From assembly GCA_007115705.1 (NCBI GenBank), contig QXEO01000247.1, forward strand, positions 12,652,253-12,716,252: a stretch of DNA of 64,000 nucleotides, in the 5' to 3' direction. The stretch comes from Dactylis glomerata. Its lineage: Eukaryota > Streptophyta > Magnoliopsida > Poales > Poaceae. A program made the translations under genes and the position numbers. The notes under the pieces were generated by a model. It saw only the letters and a program-made list of their open reading frames with translations. It did no database searches and had not been told where the DNA came from. This document shows, one piece after another, positions 24,052 through 35,882 of this stretch (positions within the stretch are counted from its first letter, which is position 1; every line of letters starts with the position of its first letter).

Positions 24052-25588
24052 TGATGTCTACGCACTTCTATTCTTGTAGACACTTGTTGGGCCTCCAAGT
24101 GCAGAGGTTTGTAGAACAGCAGCAAGTTTCCCTTAAGTGGAACACCCAAGGTTTATCGAACTCAGGGAGGTTAGAGGTCAAAGCTATCCCTCTCAAGCAA
24201 CCCTGCAATTACGATACAGAAAGTCTCTTGTGTCCCCAACACACCCAATACACTTGTCAGATGTATAGGTGCACTAGTTCGGCGAAGAGATAGTGAAATA
24301 CAAGTGGTATACATGATTATAAGTAGCAAACGTGGTGTGAAATAAATGTCGCTGCGAGCAAACAAGTAACAAAACAGCAAGTAAACGGTATGCAAAGCTT
24401 GGAAACAAGGCCTAGGGATCATACTTTCACTAGTGGACACACTCCCAACAATATAACATGACTGAACAAATAACTTCTCTTTGCTAAGGTACTCTGAATT
24501 ACTCTCCTATTGAATAACACTAATCATTATGTAGTGGCTACAGAAGCACCCCTTAAAGTTCATCAAGTACTTGACAAACACCACTCATAGAGATATCCAA
24601 ATCAAATCACAATTCAAGATAGAAATCATTGCAACTTAAACCAAGTACTAACACGGTGCACACACTGTCAACATTACACCATGAAAGGAGGAATAGATCA
24701 CTCAAACTATCATAGCAATAATTATTCTCATAATCCACAAGAGATCACAATCATAGCCTAAACCAAGTACCACCATGATGCACGCACTGTCACCGTTACA
24801 CCATAGCAGGAGGAATAGATTACTTTAATAACATCACTAGAGTACACAAAATATTTGAATAATAACATGTACTTGTTCAACATGATACAAAGCTCATGAT
24901 CACATAAAGATCACATCATGGGAGAGAGAGGTGAACCACATAGCTACCGGTAGAGCCCTTAGCCCCGGGGATGAACTACTCCCTCCTCATCATAGGAGAC
25001 AGCAAGGTTGATGGAGATGGCGGTGAGGTCGATGGAGACGGCGGAGACGGCGATGGAGATCGATGGAGATGGCTCCGGGGGCACTTCCCCGTCCCGGCAG
25101 GGTGCCGGAACAGAGACTTCTGTCCCCCGAAATTCGTCGATGGCGGCGGCGGAGCTGCGGAACTGTTTCTGGAAAATTGCCGACTCCTTTAGGGTTTTCT
25201 GTCCCGAGGCTTTATATAGGCGAAGGGGCGTCGCGAGAGGGCAGCCAGGGGCTCCTCACACATGGGTGGCGCGGCCAGGGCCTGGGCCGCGCCACCCTAG
25301 TGTGAGGGCAGGCCCTGGCCCCTCTCCGGCTCTCTTTCGGATGTCTGGATGCTCCCGGGAAAAATAAGACTTCTGGCTTTTGTTTCGTCCAATTCCGAGA
25401 ATATTTCCTGTGTATCACTCTGAAACACAAAAACAGCAGAAAACAGGGAACTGGCACTATGGCAACTCGTTAATAGGTTAGTTCCGGAAAATGCATAAAA
25501 GTGCCACTAAGTGTAACGAAACAATAGGCAAATGGTGTAAAAACAAGCATGGAGCATCAAAAATTATAGATACGTTGGAGACGTATCA
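24052..25588 (-). repeat. 5' LTR of element B
   Basis: 1537 bp, about 99% identical by eye to the LTR at 18988-20525. On the minus strand it begins TGATACGTCTCC at 25588. A TATATAAAG box is near 25211-25219. Confidence 0.9.
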
Positions 25589-26095
25589 GCGATTCCCCTC
25601 TCCGGCAGGGTGCCGAGAAGAGCTTCTGGACCCTCCCGATCTTCGGGTCGATGGCAGCGGCGGATCGTGATGTGTTCTGGAAAAGTGATCAGATATTTAG
25701 ATTTTTCCCGTCGGGGGGTCTTTATAGGCGAAGAGGCGGCGTTTGAAGTGGACTGGGGGCCCACACCATAGGCCGGCGCAGGCCAGGGGTGGGCCACGCC
25801 CCCTGGTGGTGTGGCCGCCTCTAGTCCGGCTCCGTCTCCTCTTCGGTGTTCTGGAATCTCCGTGAAATATCTGGACGACTGGCTTTGGTTTCGTCCAATT
25901 CCGAGAATATTTCATGTGTAACTTTTCTGAAACACAAAAATAGCAGAAAACAGGGAACTGGCACTGTGGCATCTCGTTAATAGGTTAGTTCCGGAAAATG
26001 CATACAAATGCCACGAAGTGTAATGAAACACTAAGCAAATGGTGTAAAAACAAGCATGGAGCATAAAAAATTATGGATACGTTGGAGACGTATCA

Positions 26096-26344
26096 TGCCG
26101 CTCGCAAAGCAAAGCTTGGACGAGGCGCCCTATAATTTGTCCGGAGCTGTCGCGAAGCTAGCGGGCATCACCTTCTAGAGTATTGTCTTTTTCCTACTGG
26201 ATTGATAACCTTGGTTTCATAACTGAGTGAAAACTTGCTGCTATATTCATCAAACCTTTTTCTTTGGGTTTCCAACTGGCCGGTTATTTTACTTCATCAA
26301 CAAATGCAATCAAGCTTTCTGGCATCATCATCACCGCGCCATCA
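26096..26344 (+). repeat. 5' LTR of element C, 3' remnant
   Basis: Matches 32996-33241 of the 3' LTR (CCGCTCGCAAAGC ... GCGCCATCA). It is cut at its left by the right end of element D. Confidence 0.85.
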
Positions 26345-26355
26345 ACAAGTTTTTC

Positions 26356-26372
26356 TGGCGCCGTTCCTGGGG
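26356..26372 (+). other. Primer binding site of element C (tRNA-Asp, diverged)
   Basis: TGGCGCCGTTCCTGGGG, 11 bp after the LTR end. The first ten bases match the tRNA-Asp complement; the rest carries two mismatches. Confidence 0.7.
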
Positions 26373-26529
26373 AAAAAGAAGACTTCTGCAAGGGGAGTTT
26401 CACACGCACATCCTTTACTTTGTTTTAAGTTTTGCTTTACTTTATTTTTACTTGCATCGTTTTATCAAAAACACAAAAAATAGTATCCTTTATAGTTGTT
26501 TTTACTCGTCTTCTTTTAGCTTTGCTAGA

Positions 26530-28647
26530 ATGGGTACTCATGAGAACACCAAGTTGTGTGACTTCACTAGCACGAATAATAGTGATTTTATCTGAACTCC
26601 TATTGCACCACCTGCTCCTGCTGCAAATTTTTATGAGATTAAGCATGCTTTGTTGAACCTTGTTATGAAAGAGCAATTTTCAGGTGCTAGTACTGATGAT
26701 GTTGCAGCTCATCTCAACAATTTTGTTGAGCTATGTGAGATGCAGAAATATAAGGATGTAGAAAGTGATATTATTAAGCTTAAGTTGTTTCCTTTTTCTT
26801 TGAGAGGAAAAGCTAAGGATTGGTTGCTGTCTTTGCCTAAAAATAGTATTGATTCATGGGCTAAGTATAAGGATGCTTTTATTGGTAGATACTATCCTCC
26901 TGCTAAGATTATAGCTTTGCGTAGCAATATTATGAAGTTTAGTCAGTTTCATAATGAACATGTTGCTCAAGCTTGGGAAAGAATGAAATCTATGATAAAG
27001 AATTGTCCCACTCATGGACTGACTACTTGGATGATTGTTCAAACTTTTTATGCAGGACTGAATTTTTCTTCAAGGAACCTATTGGATTCAGCTACTGGAG
27101 GCACTTTTATGTCCCTTACCTTGGGTGCCGCAACGAAGCTTCTCGACAATATGATGGTAAATTACTCTGAATGGCACACCAAGAGAGCTCCACAAGGTAA
27201 GAAGGTAAATTCCATTGAGGAAACCTCTTCCTTGAGTGATAAGATTGATGCTATTATGCTTATGCTTCCTAATGATAGGACTCATGTAGATCCTAATAAT
27301 GTTCCTTTGGCCTCTTTGGTTGCTCAAGAAGAGCATGTTGATGTAAACTTCATTAGAAATAATAATTTCAACAACAATGCTTATAGGAACAATTTTGCTA
27401 GTAACAATTATAGGCCGTTTCCTTCTAATGGTGATAATAACTATCTTGGTAGACCTAAAATGGCTAGTGAAGAAACAATTTTTGAACTTGAAAAGGCTAC
27501 CAAGAATTTTATGCAGGCGCAATATGAGCAGAACAGGGCTTTTACCAAGACTATGGAGGAGCAATCAGCTCTGTTGAGGACTATTAGTCATCAACTTGAA
27601 AATTTAAACAAGGCTATTCCTGAGTTGCAAGCTAAGGTTTCCAAAGCTGAAACCGATATTTCGTTTTTGTGTAATGCGCAATCTTCTTTGGTTAACAGAA
27701 TGTCTACTAAGTCTGATCCTTTTGCAACTGCTAATGCTATCCAAGTTAGAATTGATGAAAATGTTAGGATGCTAGCAGAATTGCATGCCAGGTGGGAAAG
27801 AGAAGATGAGATTGCTAGAAAGATGAAGGTATGTACCATTACTACCTCTAATGATGTTATTCCAAATGCTAGCAATCCTCTTACTTTGATTGGTGTAGAG
27901 AAAACTCCCACTCCTAGTGTTAGAAAGCCTAAAACTACAAAAACTTTTTCTCAAAAGAGTGCTGAAATTTTTCGGAGTGTAGGAGATGATAGCTCTATTT
28001 CTTTTAATGATTTTGATGTTGATGGCTGCAATATATCTGAAGTTATTTTGTTCTTGCAAAAGCTTGCTTTGACTCCCAATGCTAGTTCTTTAAATGTTGC
28101 TTTTACTAAGCATATTACCAATGCTCTCATGAAAATTAGGGATGAAAAGTTGAAGCAGAAAGCTTCTATTCCCAAGAAGTTAGAAGATGGTTGGGAAACC
28201 ATTATTGATATGCATGTTAATGGTTTTGATTGCCATGCTTTATGTGATCTAGGTGCTAGTATTTCTATCATGCCTAGAAAAATTTATGATATGCTTGATT
28301 TACCACCGCTTGAAAAGTGTTATTATGATGTTCCTATTGCTGATGTTGCTAAGAAGAAACCTTTGGGAAAGATTAATGATGTTCTTATTATGGTTAACTA
28401 TAACCTTGTTCCCGTTGATTTTCTTGTCATGAATGTTTAATGCAATGCTTCATGTCCTATTATTTTGGGAAGACCCTTTCTTCAAACTGTAGGTGCCATC
28501 ATTGATATGAGGGAAGGCACCATCAAATATCAATTTCCACTCAAGAAAGGTATGGAACACTTCCCTAGAAAGAGAAATAAATTGCTTTTTGACTCTATTC
28601 TTAGAGCAAATTATGAGCTTGATGCTTCATCACTTGATATTACTTGA
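26530..28647 (+). pseudogene. Athila-like gag-protease of element C with two in-frame stops
   Basis: One continuous frame from ATG 26530 to TGA 28645-28647, about 706 codons, broken by TGA at 26593-26595 and TAA at 28438-28440. The gag core (LRGKAKDWLLSLP) is at about 26800-26900 and an Asn-rich segment at 27350-27440. A coiled coil follows (27480-27700). An aspartic-protease-like domain has CDLGASISIMP near 28245 and ILGRPFL near 28470 as the downstream conserved block. Lacking pol, it could at most supply a capsid-type protein. The first stop corresponds to a Cys codon in element D. A downstream start at 26650 would retain most of gag, so partial function is possible but unproven. Confidence 0.8.
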
Positions 28648-31582
28648 TTCGCACTTTCTGCGCCTAGCTCAACGGCGTTAAAGAAAAGCACTCTTGGGAG
28701 ATAACCCAATGTTTTTACTTTCAGTTATTTTTCTTTTATTTGAGTCTTGGAAGTTATTACTACTGTAATAACCGCTCCTTATCTTTTTTATTTCGTTTTT
28801 ATGCCAAGAGAAGCCTCTAATTTGAGTGAGGTAAGATTTGGGGATGTTGCTGTCCTGAAACTGTTTTCAGTGCTGCACCGTAAATATTCGTGAAAATTCT
28901 CAGTATATCTTTTGGACCTGCGATTTCTTGTGCATATGCCCCAGATTATATCCAAACTTTCATTAGTTATACACTTTTTGATTTGAGCAACAGAAGACCC
29001 TCTAAAAATTCGACATTTGTCAGCTGTTCTGTTTTGACAGATTTCTGCCAATATTTATGTTCGCCGCTTTATCGCTTTCTTTTTGAGTTCTTTTGATCAC
29101 GGAACTTTTGGGGAAGTTGCTACAGTAGTATATGCTTTATATGTGGTGGTTTTGAGTTGAAACATGAAGCAAAAAGGGTTGATTCATTGCTATGCTTACA
29201 CTAATGTTGCTAATAGAATTATGTTTAGTTTTGTATGAAGGAAGTTTTCAAGTGTAGGGATTGGAGAATGATGAGATGAGTTGAAGAATGGACAAAAGCT
29301 CAAGCTTGGGGATGCCCATGTCACCCCAAGAAATATCCAAGAGGTACAAGCGTCAAAGCTTGGGGATGCCCCCGAGGCACCCCTTCTTCATCGGCAAAAA
29401 TCAGGTCACCTTTCAACACACTATATTTTTATTGCTTCATGCATTATGCGTTTTTCTTGGAGCGTCAGTTGTTTTTAGTTTTCAGTTTTGTTTAGTTTTG
29501 TTTGCTGCAATAAATGGTTGGACCCCAACAAATTCCTTTTGGAGAAGTTGTCTTGCTTTTCATTTGCTAAGAACACTCCGTTTTTCACTCTTATCATTTC
29601 AACGAGTGTTCTCTTTTTCTAGAACTGCGTTTAGTTTTCGTTTTTCGCCTTGATTTGTGTTCAGATCTTGTTATATCTTTTTATCAAGGTGTATTTTAAC
29701 CTCTGGTCTATGTTGGTTTTCATCAAAAGAGTTGTTTCAAAAAAGTTCGAATGGTGTTGGAAAAGAGAAAAAGCTTTATGCAAAAAAGTGGTACAAAAAG
29801 GAGCTTGTGTAGACTGCGGCCTAGGCTTTTGCATGTCGTGCTTGATGTCTTTTTGATAGTATGCTTAGTGGTTTTGCTGTAGCATGACTTGTCTCAAATG
29901 ACTGAGATTGCTTAATGAGCCTTTGAAAAAATCATGCGTTGTTTTAATTATTTGGAAGCATTATTTTGGTTTTCTCCTTTGATGCTTTATTTGGGTTGAC
30001 TTGGCACATGCTCACACATGTTTGACTCATACAAGTCGCCATTGCCTCTATGATCATTTAGTTTTTGACTTTTGATGCCATCTTATGCTTCTTTTAATAT
30101 CGCTTTGTCGCTATGCATGATTATGGCCGTTATTGCTCTCTTAGTTGGTCGCTCCCGGTCTTTTGCTAGCCCTCATTTTGTACTGAGTATGAGCTCTACT
30201 CGTGCATCCAACTCCTAAAAGCCAAGTTTGCCATTGTGTCCACCATACATACCTATTAGCAATTTGCTATTCAAAAGTACATTTGACTTGCTTTTATCTA
30301 TCCTTCAAATTAAACTCTTTTGGTGTTATGTGAAAATTGGTCTGTAAAGCTCTCACGAACCTGATGGCACACTTTACTTTTCTCGTTTTAAAATTTTGAC
30401 ATTGTGGCTCTCTTATGTTGAGTTGTTATGCTTGCAAGTTGTGAGTTGGAAATTAGCCCAGCCATGCCATCATGGGGCAAGCTTTCAACATTGCACTATC
30501 TTTCATTTGAGTTGATATCGTGATCTTTTGTTTATGGATACTCGCTATGTGAAATGAATTGGGAATCTTGCGGGATCATGGAGTTTGTATACGTATTAGA
30601 GAAACGCCTAAGCCGCTAATCTAAGCCATGCATAATTCATGGTGGAAATTTACAGCATACCCATAGTGAACATTCGACGACGCATCTCACAATAAAAAGC
30701 TATACCAATGGTAATTAAAAGAGATGCCGAGGTGTTCATTGTCTGTTTGTCCTGTCATTTTGATGTGGGCTTGTTCCATGTCATCGGGCATGGAGGTACC
30801 CCGTTGGCGGTTCTCGATGATACGTGTATACTTACAATGACAAGAGCTTGCTTGGGACTCTAAGTAAAGTAGCATGAGGTTTGGGTATTCGTACTTCATG
30901 GGACACGAGGTTTCCAACTTATGATTTGTCAAGCATATGCATCATAAGTGTATTCGCATTAACTCTAACCATTCAAGATGCCTATGATGGGGGCAATGAG
31001 AGCTCAAAGCCAGTAAGTACCATAATTTTTGAAGGTTTATAAAACTTGCAATCACTGCTTCCCTCCGCAAAGGGCCTTTCTTTTACTTTTATGTTGAGTC
31101 ACCAACTTCTACCTTTATGCACCATCTAAGAGAGCATAGTTGTCATTTTGAGTATAATGTGCATTGTCCCAAAGTTTTCATTGATTGATTCATGATGTTG
31201 GTTTCACTTGTTCTTAAATTACTTGTATCTAGTCGCCCTCTTAAACTTGAAGGTGTCCTATGCATTTATGTTTTGCTCTCTCATGAAGGACAAGCTGAAA
31301 ACCATTTGCTATATTTTTCCTTATGATTTGAACACATGTTTGACTTTCATTGTTTCATTTTCATAATCTTTTGTTTGTGTTCCTTTTCATGTTATAACAT
31401 GGTTGCTAAGTTTCTTCTATCAAGATTATATCTTTCATGCCCATGTTTTAAGTTCTTTTGATCCCAGCGCACAATGCTTGCATATATGATCAAGATTGTG
31501 TAGGTGCATGTCACCTCAAAAACTATTTCTTTTGTTATCACTTACCTACTCGAGGACGAGCAGGAGTTAAGCTTGGGGATGC
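28648..31582 (+). other. Non-coding internal region of element C
   Basis: About 2.9 kb without credible ORFs. It is homologous in reverse to 20526-23105 of element B and to 1-585 of element A. It ends TTAAGCTTGGGGATGC directly before the 3' LTR, which serves as the polypurine tract. The conservation between elements with different ORFs suggests that cis functions such as packaging or dimerisation signals may lie here, which is inference only. Confidence 0.7.
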
Positions 31583-33241
31583 TGATACGTATCTAACGTA
31601 TCTATAATTTTTGATGCTCCATGCTTGTTTTTACACCATTTGCTTAGTATTTCGTTACACTTCGTGGCATTTTTATGCATTTTACGGAACTAACCTATTA
31701 ACAAGATGCCACAGTGCCAGTTCCATGTATTCTGCTGTTTTTGTGTTTCAGAAAAGTTACACGGCAAATATTCTCGGAATTGTCGAAACAAAAGCCAAAC
31801 ATCCAGAAATTTACCGAAGCTTCCAGAGAACCGAAGAGGAGACGGAAAGGAGCCAGGGGGTGGCCTCACCACCAGGGGCAGCGGCCCAGCGCCTGGCCGC
31901 GCCACCCTGTGGTGAGGGCCACCTGGCCCACTTCTGACGCTGCCCCTTCGCCTATAAAGACCCCCCGACGGGAAAAAACTAAAAACCCGATCACTTTTCC
32001 AGAATACATCGCGATCCGCCGCCGCTGTCGACCCGAGATCGGGAGGGTCCAGAAGCTCTTCCCGACACCCTGCCGGAGAGGGGAATCGCCACCGGAGGTC
32101 TTCTTCATCGCCATGCTTGCCTCCGGCGCGATGAGTGAGTAGTCTACCTTGGACTATGGGTCTATAGCAGTAGCTAGTTGGTTGTCTTCTCCACCATGTG
32201 CTTCATGTTTAGATCTCATGAGCTTCTTTACATGATCGAGACTACCTTTATGTAATTCTACATGTTGTGTTTGTTGGGATCCGATGAATATTGGTGTTAT
32301 GATTGAGTTGATGTGCTGAATATTATCTTATGTTATCTCTATGTTGTTTATGATCTTGCATGCTCTCTGTTGTTAGTAGCTATCTTGACCGAGTAGATAC
32401 TAGTGACTCCAAAAGGGGGTATTTATGCTCGATAGTTGGGTTCATGCCTCTATTTAATTTGGGGGAGTGACAAAAACCTCTAAGATTGTAGATGTGATGT
32501 TGTCACTAGGGAGAAAACAACATTCATATGCTCAAGGGCATATGCTTTGTTTACATTACATACTTTGCTTAATGCAGTTATCTGTTGTTCGCAACTTAAT
32601 ACTTGTGGAGTTCTCGGATTGATTCGCCACAAGTGGATTATTAGTCATAGATGCAGTTGGATGACGGTCTATGTATTTTGTTGTAATGCCCAGAGTAAAT
32701 CTCATAGTGATCCTCTCGACATATGCACGTTGTCTTTATTCTATCAATTGCCAAACTGTAATTTGTTTACCCAGCATGTGTTATTTTATCTTATGGAGAG
32801 ACACCACTAGTGAACTGTGGACCCCGGTCCTATTTCCATTATATTGCTATCACCTGTTTACTTTACTCGCATATTACTATTGCTTTCCACTCGATACGCT
32901 CATACCCTTTGTTTCAAGCTAACCGGTGAGATTGACAACCTCATCGTAAGTTGGGAACAAAGTATTTGGTTGTGTTGTGTGCAGGTTCCACGTTGCCGCT
33001 CGCAAAGCAAAGCTTGGACGAGGCGCCATATAAATTGTCCGGAGCTGTCACGAAGCTAGCGGGCATCACCTTCTGGAGTATTGTCTTTTTCCTACTGGAT
33101 TGATAACCTTGGTTTCATAACTGAGGGAAAACTTGCTGCTATATTCATCAAACCTTCTCTTGGGGTTTCCAACTGGCCGGTTATTTTACTTCATCAACAA
33201 ACGCAATCAAGCTTTCTGGCATCATCATCACCGCGCCATCA
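31583..33241 (+). repeat. 3' LTR of element C
   Basis: 1659 bp, from TGATACGTATCTAACG to GCGCCATCA. It is the only full plus-strand copy of the family in the window. A TATA box (TATAAAG, 31953-31959) lies about 370 bp from the start. The expected right target 5-mer is GGTTG. Confidence 0.9.
31953..31959 (+). promoter_or_regulatory. TATA box in the LTR of element C
   Basis: CCTATAAAGACCCCCC; the same TATA and C-rich context recurs, reversed, in the LTRs of A, D and E, so it probably drives transcription of the family. Confidence 0.5.
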
Positions 33242-35190
33242 GGTTGCACCCAAAATTCACTACCCATCGCTTGTCCGTTTGTTGTAGGAAGGACCACATA
33301 CAAAGCCAATGTGTGGACAATGGGATAACCTACATAAAGGATTTTTGTTTAGCTCTGTTAAAAATATAATCATTACGCACATTCCATAATGCCAAAAGAA
33401 CAACACAAGCACCAACTCGGATTTGTGCCTCTCTTTCTTATTCACTCCCGCAAGCCAATTGTCGAATAGGTTAGTTATGTTTTTCAGTGGTGATAAGCTG
33501 AAATACATATATGAACAATTCTCCAAACCACCTTTGCAAGAGGGCACTCAATAAAAAGATGTATTGTTTCATCCTGATCGTAATGACAACATTTTTAGAT
33601 CCTTGCCAATTCCGCTTTGCCAAATTATCTTTAGTTAATAGCAGTCTTTGGTATAAGAACCACATGAAATTCTTATCTTTAGTGGCACTTTAATTTTCCA
33701 AATATATTTTCTTAAGAAAGGAGTGTGGTCATTCATAAAATCTAAGTACAAAGACTTAACCGTGAATTTTCCTGATGTTGTAACTTTCCACACAAAAGTA
33801 TCCGGCTGCGTTGACAAGTTAATGTCCATTAGTCTACTTACTGAATGCTATCATCTTGTCCCTCTATACCCTGTAAGGGCCTGTCTAAAGCCTATGTTCA
33901 GCGACACTTGTGACAAAACATCAGCAACAAAATCTTGTTTACGTTGCACAATGTAGTAAAGAGATGGATATTGAGATGCTAGCGGAGAGTCCCCCAGCCA
34001 TGTATCTTCCCAAAAATGGGTCTCTACCCCATTACCTACTCTAAAACTCCCTCTTGCAAAGAATTCTTCTTTAACCATCATAAGACCCTTCGAAAAATGT
34101 GAATCATTTGGTTTTGTTGAAACCTGAGATAGGCTTTTTGAATGAAGATATTTGTTGCGGATCAGTTCTAGCCATACACCTTCTTGCTCATTTAAAATCT
34201 TAAACAACCACTCGCTAAGCATGCATTTATTCTTAAGTTTGAGAACCTCGGCCCCTAGACCTCCTTGGTCCTTAGGGCGGCAAATAATATTCCATTGAGT
34301 TAGCCTATATTTCTTGTTATGGCCATCACTTTGCCAGAAGAAATAAGAACGAAATAAGTCTAATCTTTTTTGAACCCCTTTGGGTATCTCAAAGAAAGAT
34401 AACATAAACATTGGAAGACTGTAGGCACTGGGTTTATGAGAAGAAGACGATCCCCGTAGGATAATAATTTACCAATCCAATTTGCTAATTTCGACTCACA
34501 ACGATCCTCTACCGGTTTCCATTCGCCGTTCTTTAACTTGCGATAATGTATTGGTATTCCAAAATATCTAAAAGGAAATGCACCAATCTCACAGCCAAAA
34601 ATGCTTCTATAATCCTCTTCGTCCTCTTTCTCTTTACCAAAACAGAATTCACTCTTGTGGAAGTTAATTGTTAACCCCGACAATTGCTCAAAGATGCAGA
34701 AAACAAGCTTCATGTTAAGAGCCTTTTCTAAATCATGTTGCATACAAATAATCGTGTCATCAGCATATTGTAGAATAGAGACACCACCATCAACTAAATG
34801 AGGTATCAACTCATCCACCTGGCCATCTTCCTTTGCTCTAGAAATTAAGATAGCCAACATATCCGAGATCAAATTGAACAAAATGGGAGACAAAGGATCT
34901 CCTTGCCGTAGACCCTTATGAGTTCAGAAATATTGACCTATGTCATCATTAATTTTAATACCTACGGTCCCCCTACTCACAAAATTTTCTATGCATTTGC
35001 ACCATTTAGAATTGAAACCTTTCATACACAAGACTTGTTGTAAGAAAGACCATTTTACTTAATTATAAGCTTTTTCAAAATCGATTTTTAAAAGTACACC
35101 ATCCAATTTCTTCCTATGAAGTTCATGAATAGTTTCGTGAAGAATTAACACCCCCTCTAGAATATGCCTCCTATTTATTGTTTACACATG
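33242..35190 (-). pseudogene. Decayed non-LTR retrotransposon (LINE), 5' truncated
   Basis: Reading right to left, fragments of one ORF2 appear in shifting frames. Reverse transcriptase begins near 35190 (RRHILEGVLILHE, LLKIDFEKAYN, then GDPLSPILFNLISDMLA) with the active-site YADD near 34755. The thumb/connection region follows to 33851, then a zf-RVT-like domain (SGKFTVKSLY, WKIKVPLK; about 33635-33830) and the C-terminal tail to 33260 (LFDNWLAGVNKK). Several frameshifts and in-frame stops make it non-functional. The 5' endonuclease part is missing. Element C inserted in its tail at 33241/33242, so it predates C. Confidence 0.85.
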
Positions 35191-35542
35191 AGCGACATGT
35201 TGCAATGTTATTAGACGTCTGCTAGGAAGGTTAGCGATTTGGGAGTAATGATTTTTGATGATGCGTATGTTTGCTTGATATGTTACAAGCTTGTTGTTGG
35301 TTTGTCGTAGACACATGGCCAACATGTTATGATTATTTAGGGCATATGTTTTCATGCCGCACGGTTTTTTTGTGGTGTTGTGAGCGTTGGCTTTCTATAT
35401 ATGTTGCATATATGTACGATGCATTATTTTCTCGGCGATTTACTGCAAAAAAGTTGGTATCATTGTCGTACAAAAATAAACTCGTTGCATATTGTGTTGG
35501 GCATGTTACGCCTTGATTGCATGTTTTTTAATGTGCCGCGAG
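35191..35542. other. Intergenic, nothing recognised
   Basis: A stretch of about 350 bp with no ORF, repeat or motif that I can name. It includes the target copy of the SINE at its right edge. Confidence 0.5.
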
Positions 35543-35555
35543 AAAAACGCTGCCA

Positions 35556-35869
35556 GCGAACCAATCTGTGGTTGGATGGTTAGGAGGGCAGTGGCACCCC
35601 CAGTCCACCAAAGTTCAAATCTCAGGTTTGACACTTTGGTGTCTCATAAATAAGACGGAAGAATATTCTTCAGTGAGAGGCGACGTTCCCGTTGATAGCG
35701 AAGCGTCTGTGATGACTTCGTCAATTTCAAGTCCTGTCGGATCAGTTTTTTGGACTAACTCTGTCGGAGGTGCTCGTAGGGGTAGGGTGTGTGTTCATAT
35801 ATAGGGGTAAGTGTATGTATATAGTTGTGAGCAGCGTCTGTACTGTGTTTCACATTAAAAAAACAAGAT
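35556..35869 (+). mobile_element. tRNA-derived SINE (Au/PoaS-like)
   Basis: The 5' part has a tRNA-like RNA polymerase III promoter: TGGTTGGATGGTTAGG as a degenerate A box region and AGTTCAAATCTC (35612-35623) as a B box. The body continues to GTCTGTACTGTG and a short A-rich tail. A 13-bp target duplication flanks it: AAAAACGCTGCCA (35543-35555) and AAAAACGTTGCCA (35870-35882), one mismatch. The sequence resembles SINEs known from Pooideae genomes. A full-length copy is likely but an exact subfamily cannot be given without a search. Confidence 0.75.
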
Positions 35870-35882
35870 AAAAACGTTGCCA

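Larger units (their letters stand above)
18988..25588 (-). mobile_element. Element B: complete young non-autonomous LTR retrotransposon
   Basis: 6601 bp on the minus strand, with LTRs 18988-20525 and 24052-25588, primer site 24025-24041, and an exact 5-bp target duplication GCGAT (18983-18987 and 25589-25593). Internal sequence contains one ORF (23117-23911) and no gag, protease, RT or integrase. By eye the two LTRs differ at about 14-16 sites plus one 1-bp indel over 1537 bp, near 1%. At the commonly used grass rate of 1.3e-8 per site per year this suggests insertion roughly 0.4 million years ago. Mobilisation must have used proteins from another element. Confidence 0.9.
16340..26095 (-). 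mobile_element. Element D: Athila-like LTR retrotransposon, 3' part outside the window
   Basis: Minus-strand element. Its 5' LTR runs 17815-26095 but is split by element B. Inside it come the primer site (17788-17804) and gag (16340-17629). The gag is cut at 16340 by the insertion of F; the rest, including the 3' LTR, is expected left of the window. Its right end (26095) abuts an internal position of the 5' LTR of C, so D inserted into C. Confidence 0.8.
17815..26095 (-). repeat. 5' LTR of element D, interrupted by element B
   Basis: The LTR is in two parts, 17815-18987 and 25594-26095, together about 1675 bp, close to the 1659 bp of the 3' LTR of C. It is split at GGCGAT by element B, and the second part resumes GCGATTCCCCTC, as in the LTRs of A and E. 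Confidence 0.85.
26096..33241 (+). mobile_element. Element C: non-autonomous gag-protease LTR retrotransposon
   Basis: Plus-strand element. The remaining 249 bp of its 5' LTR is 26096-26344, then primer site 26356-26372, gag-protease 26530-28647, about 2.9 kb non-coding and a full 3' LTR 31583-33241. There is no RT, RNase H or integrase anywhere between the protease and the LTR, so it fits the class of terminal-repeat elements that keep only gag. D is inserted in its 5' LTR; the upstream LTR part is predicted left of the window. C itself sits in LINE sequence. Confidence 0.85.
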
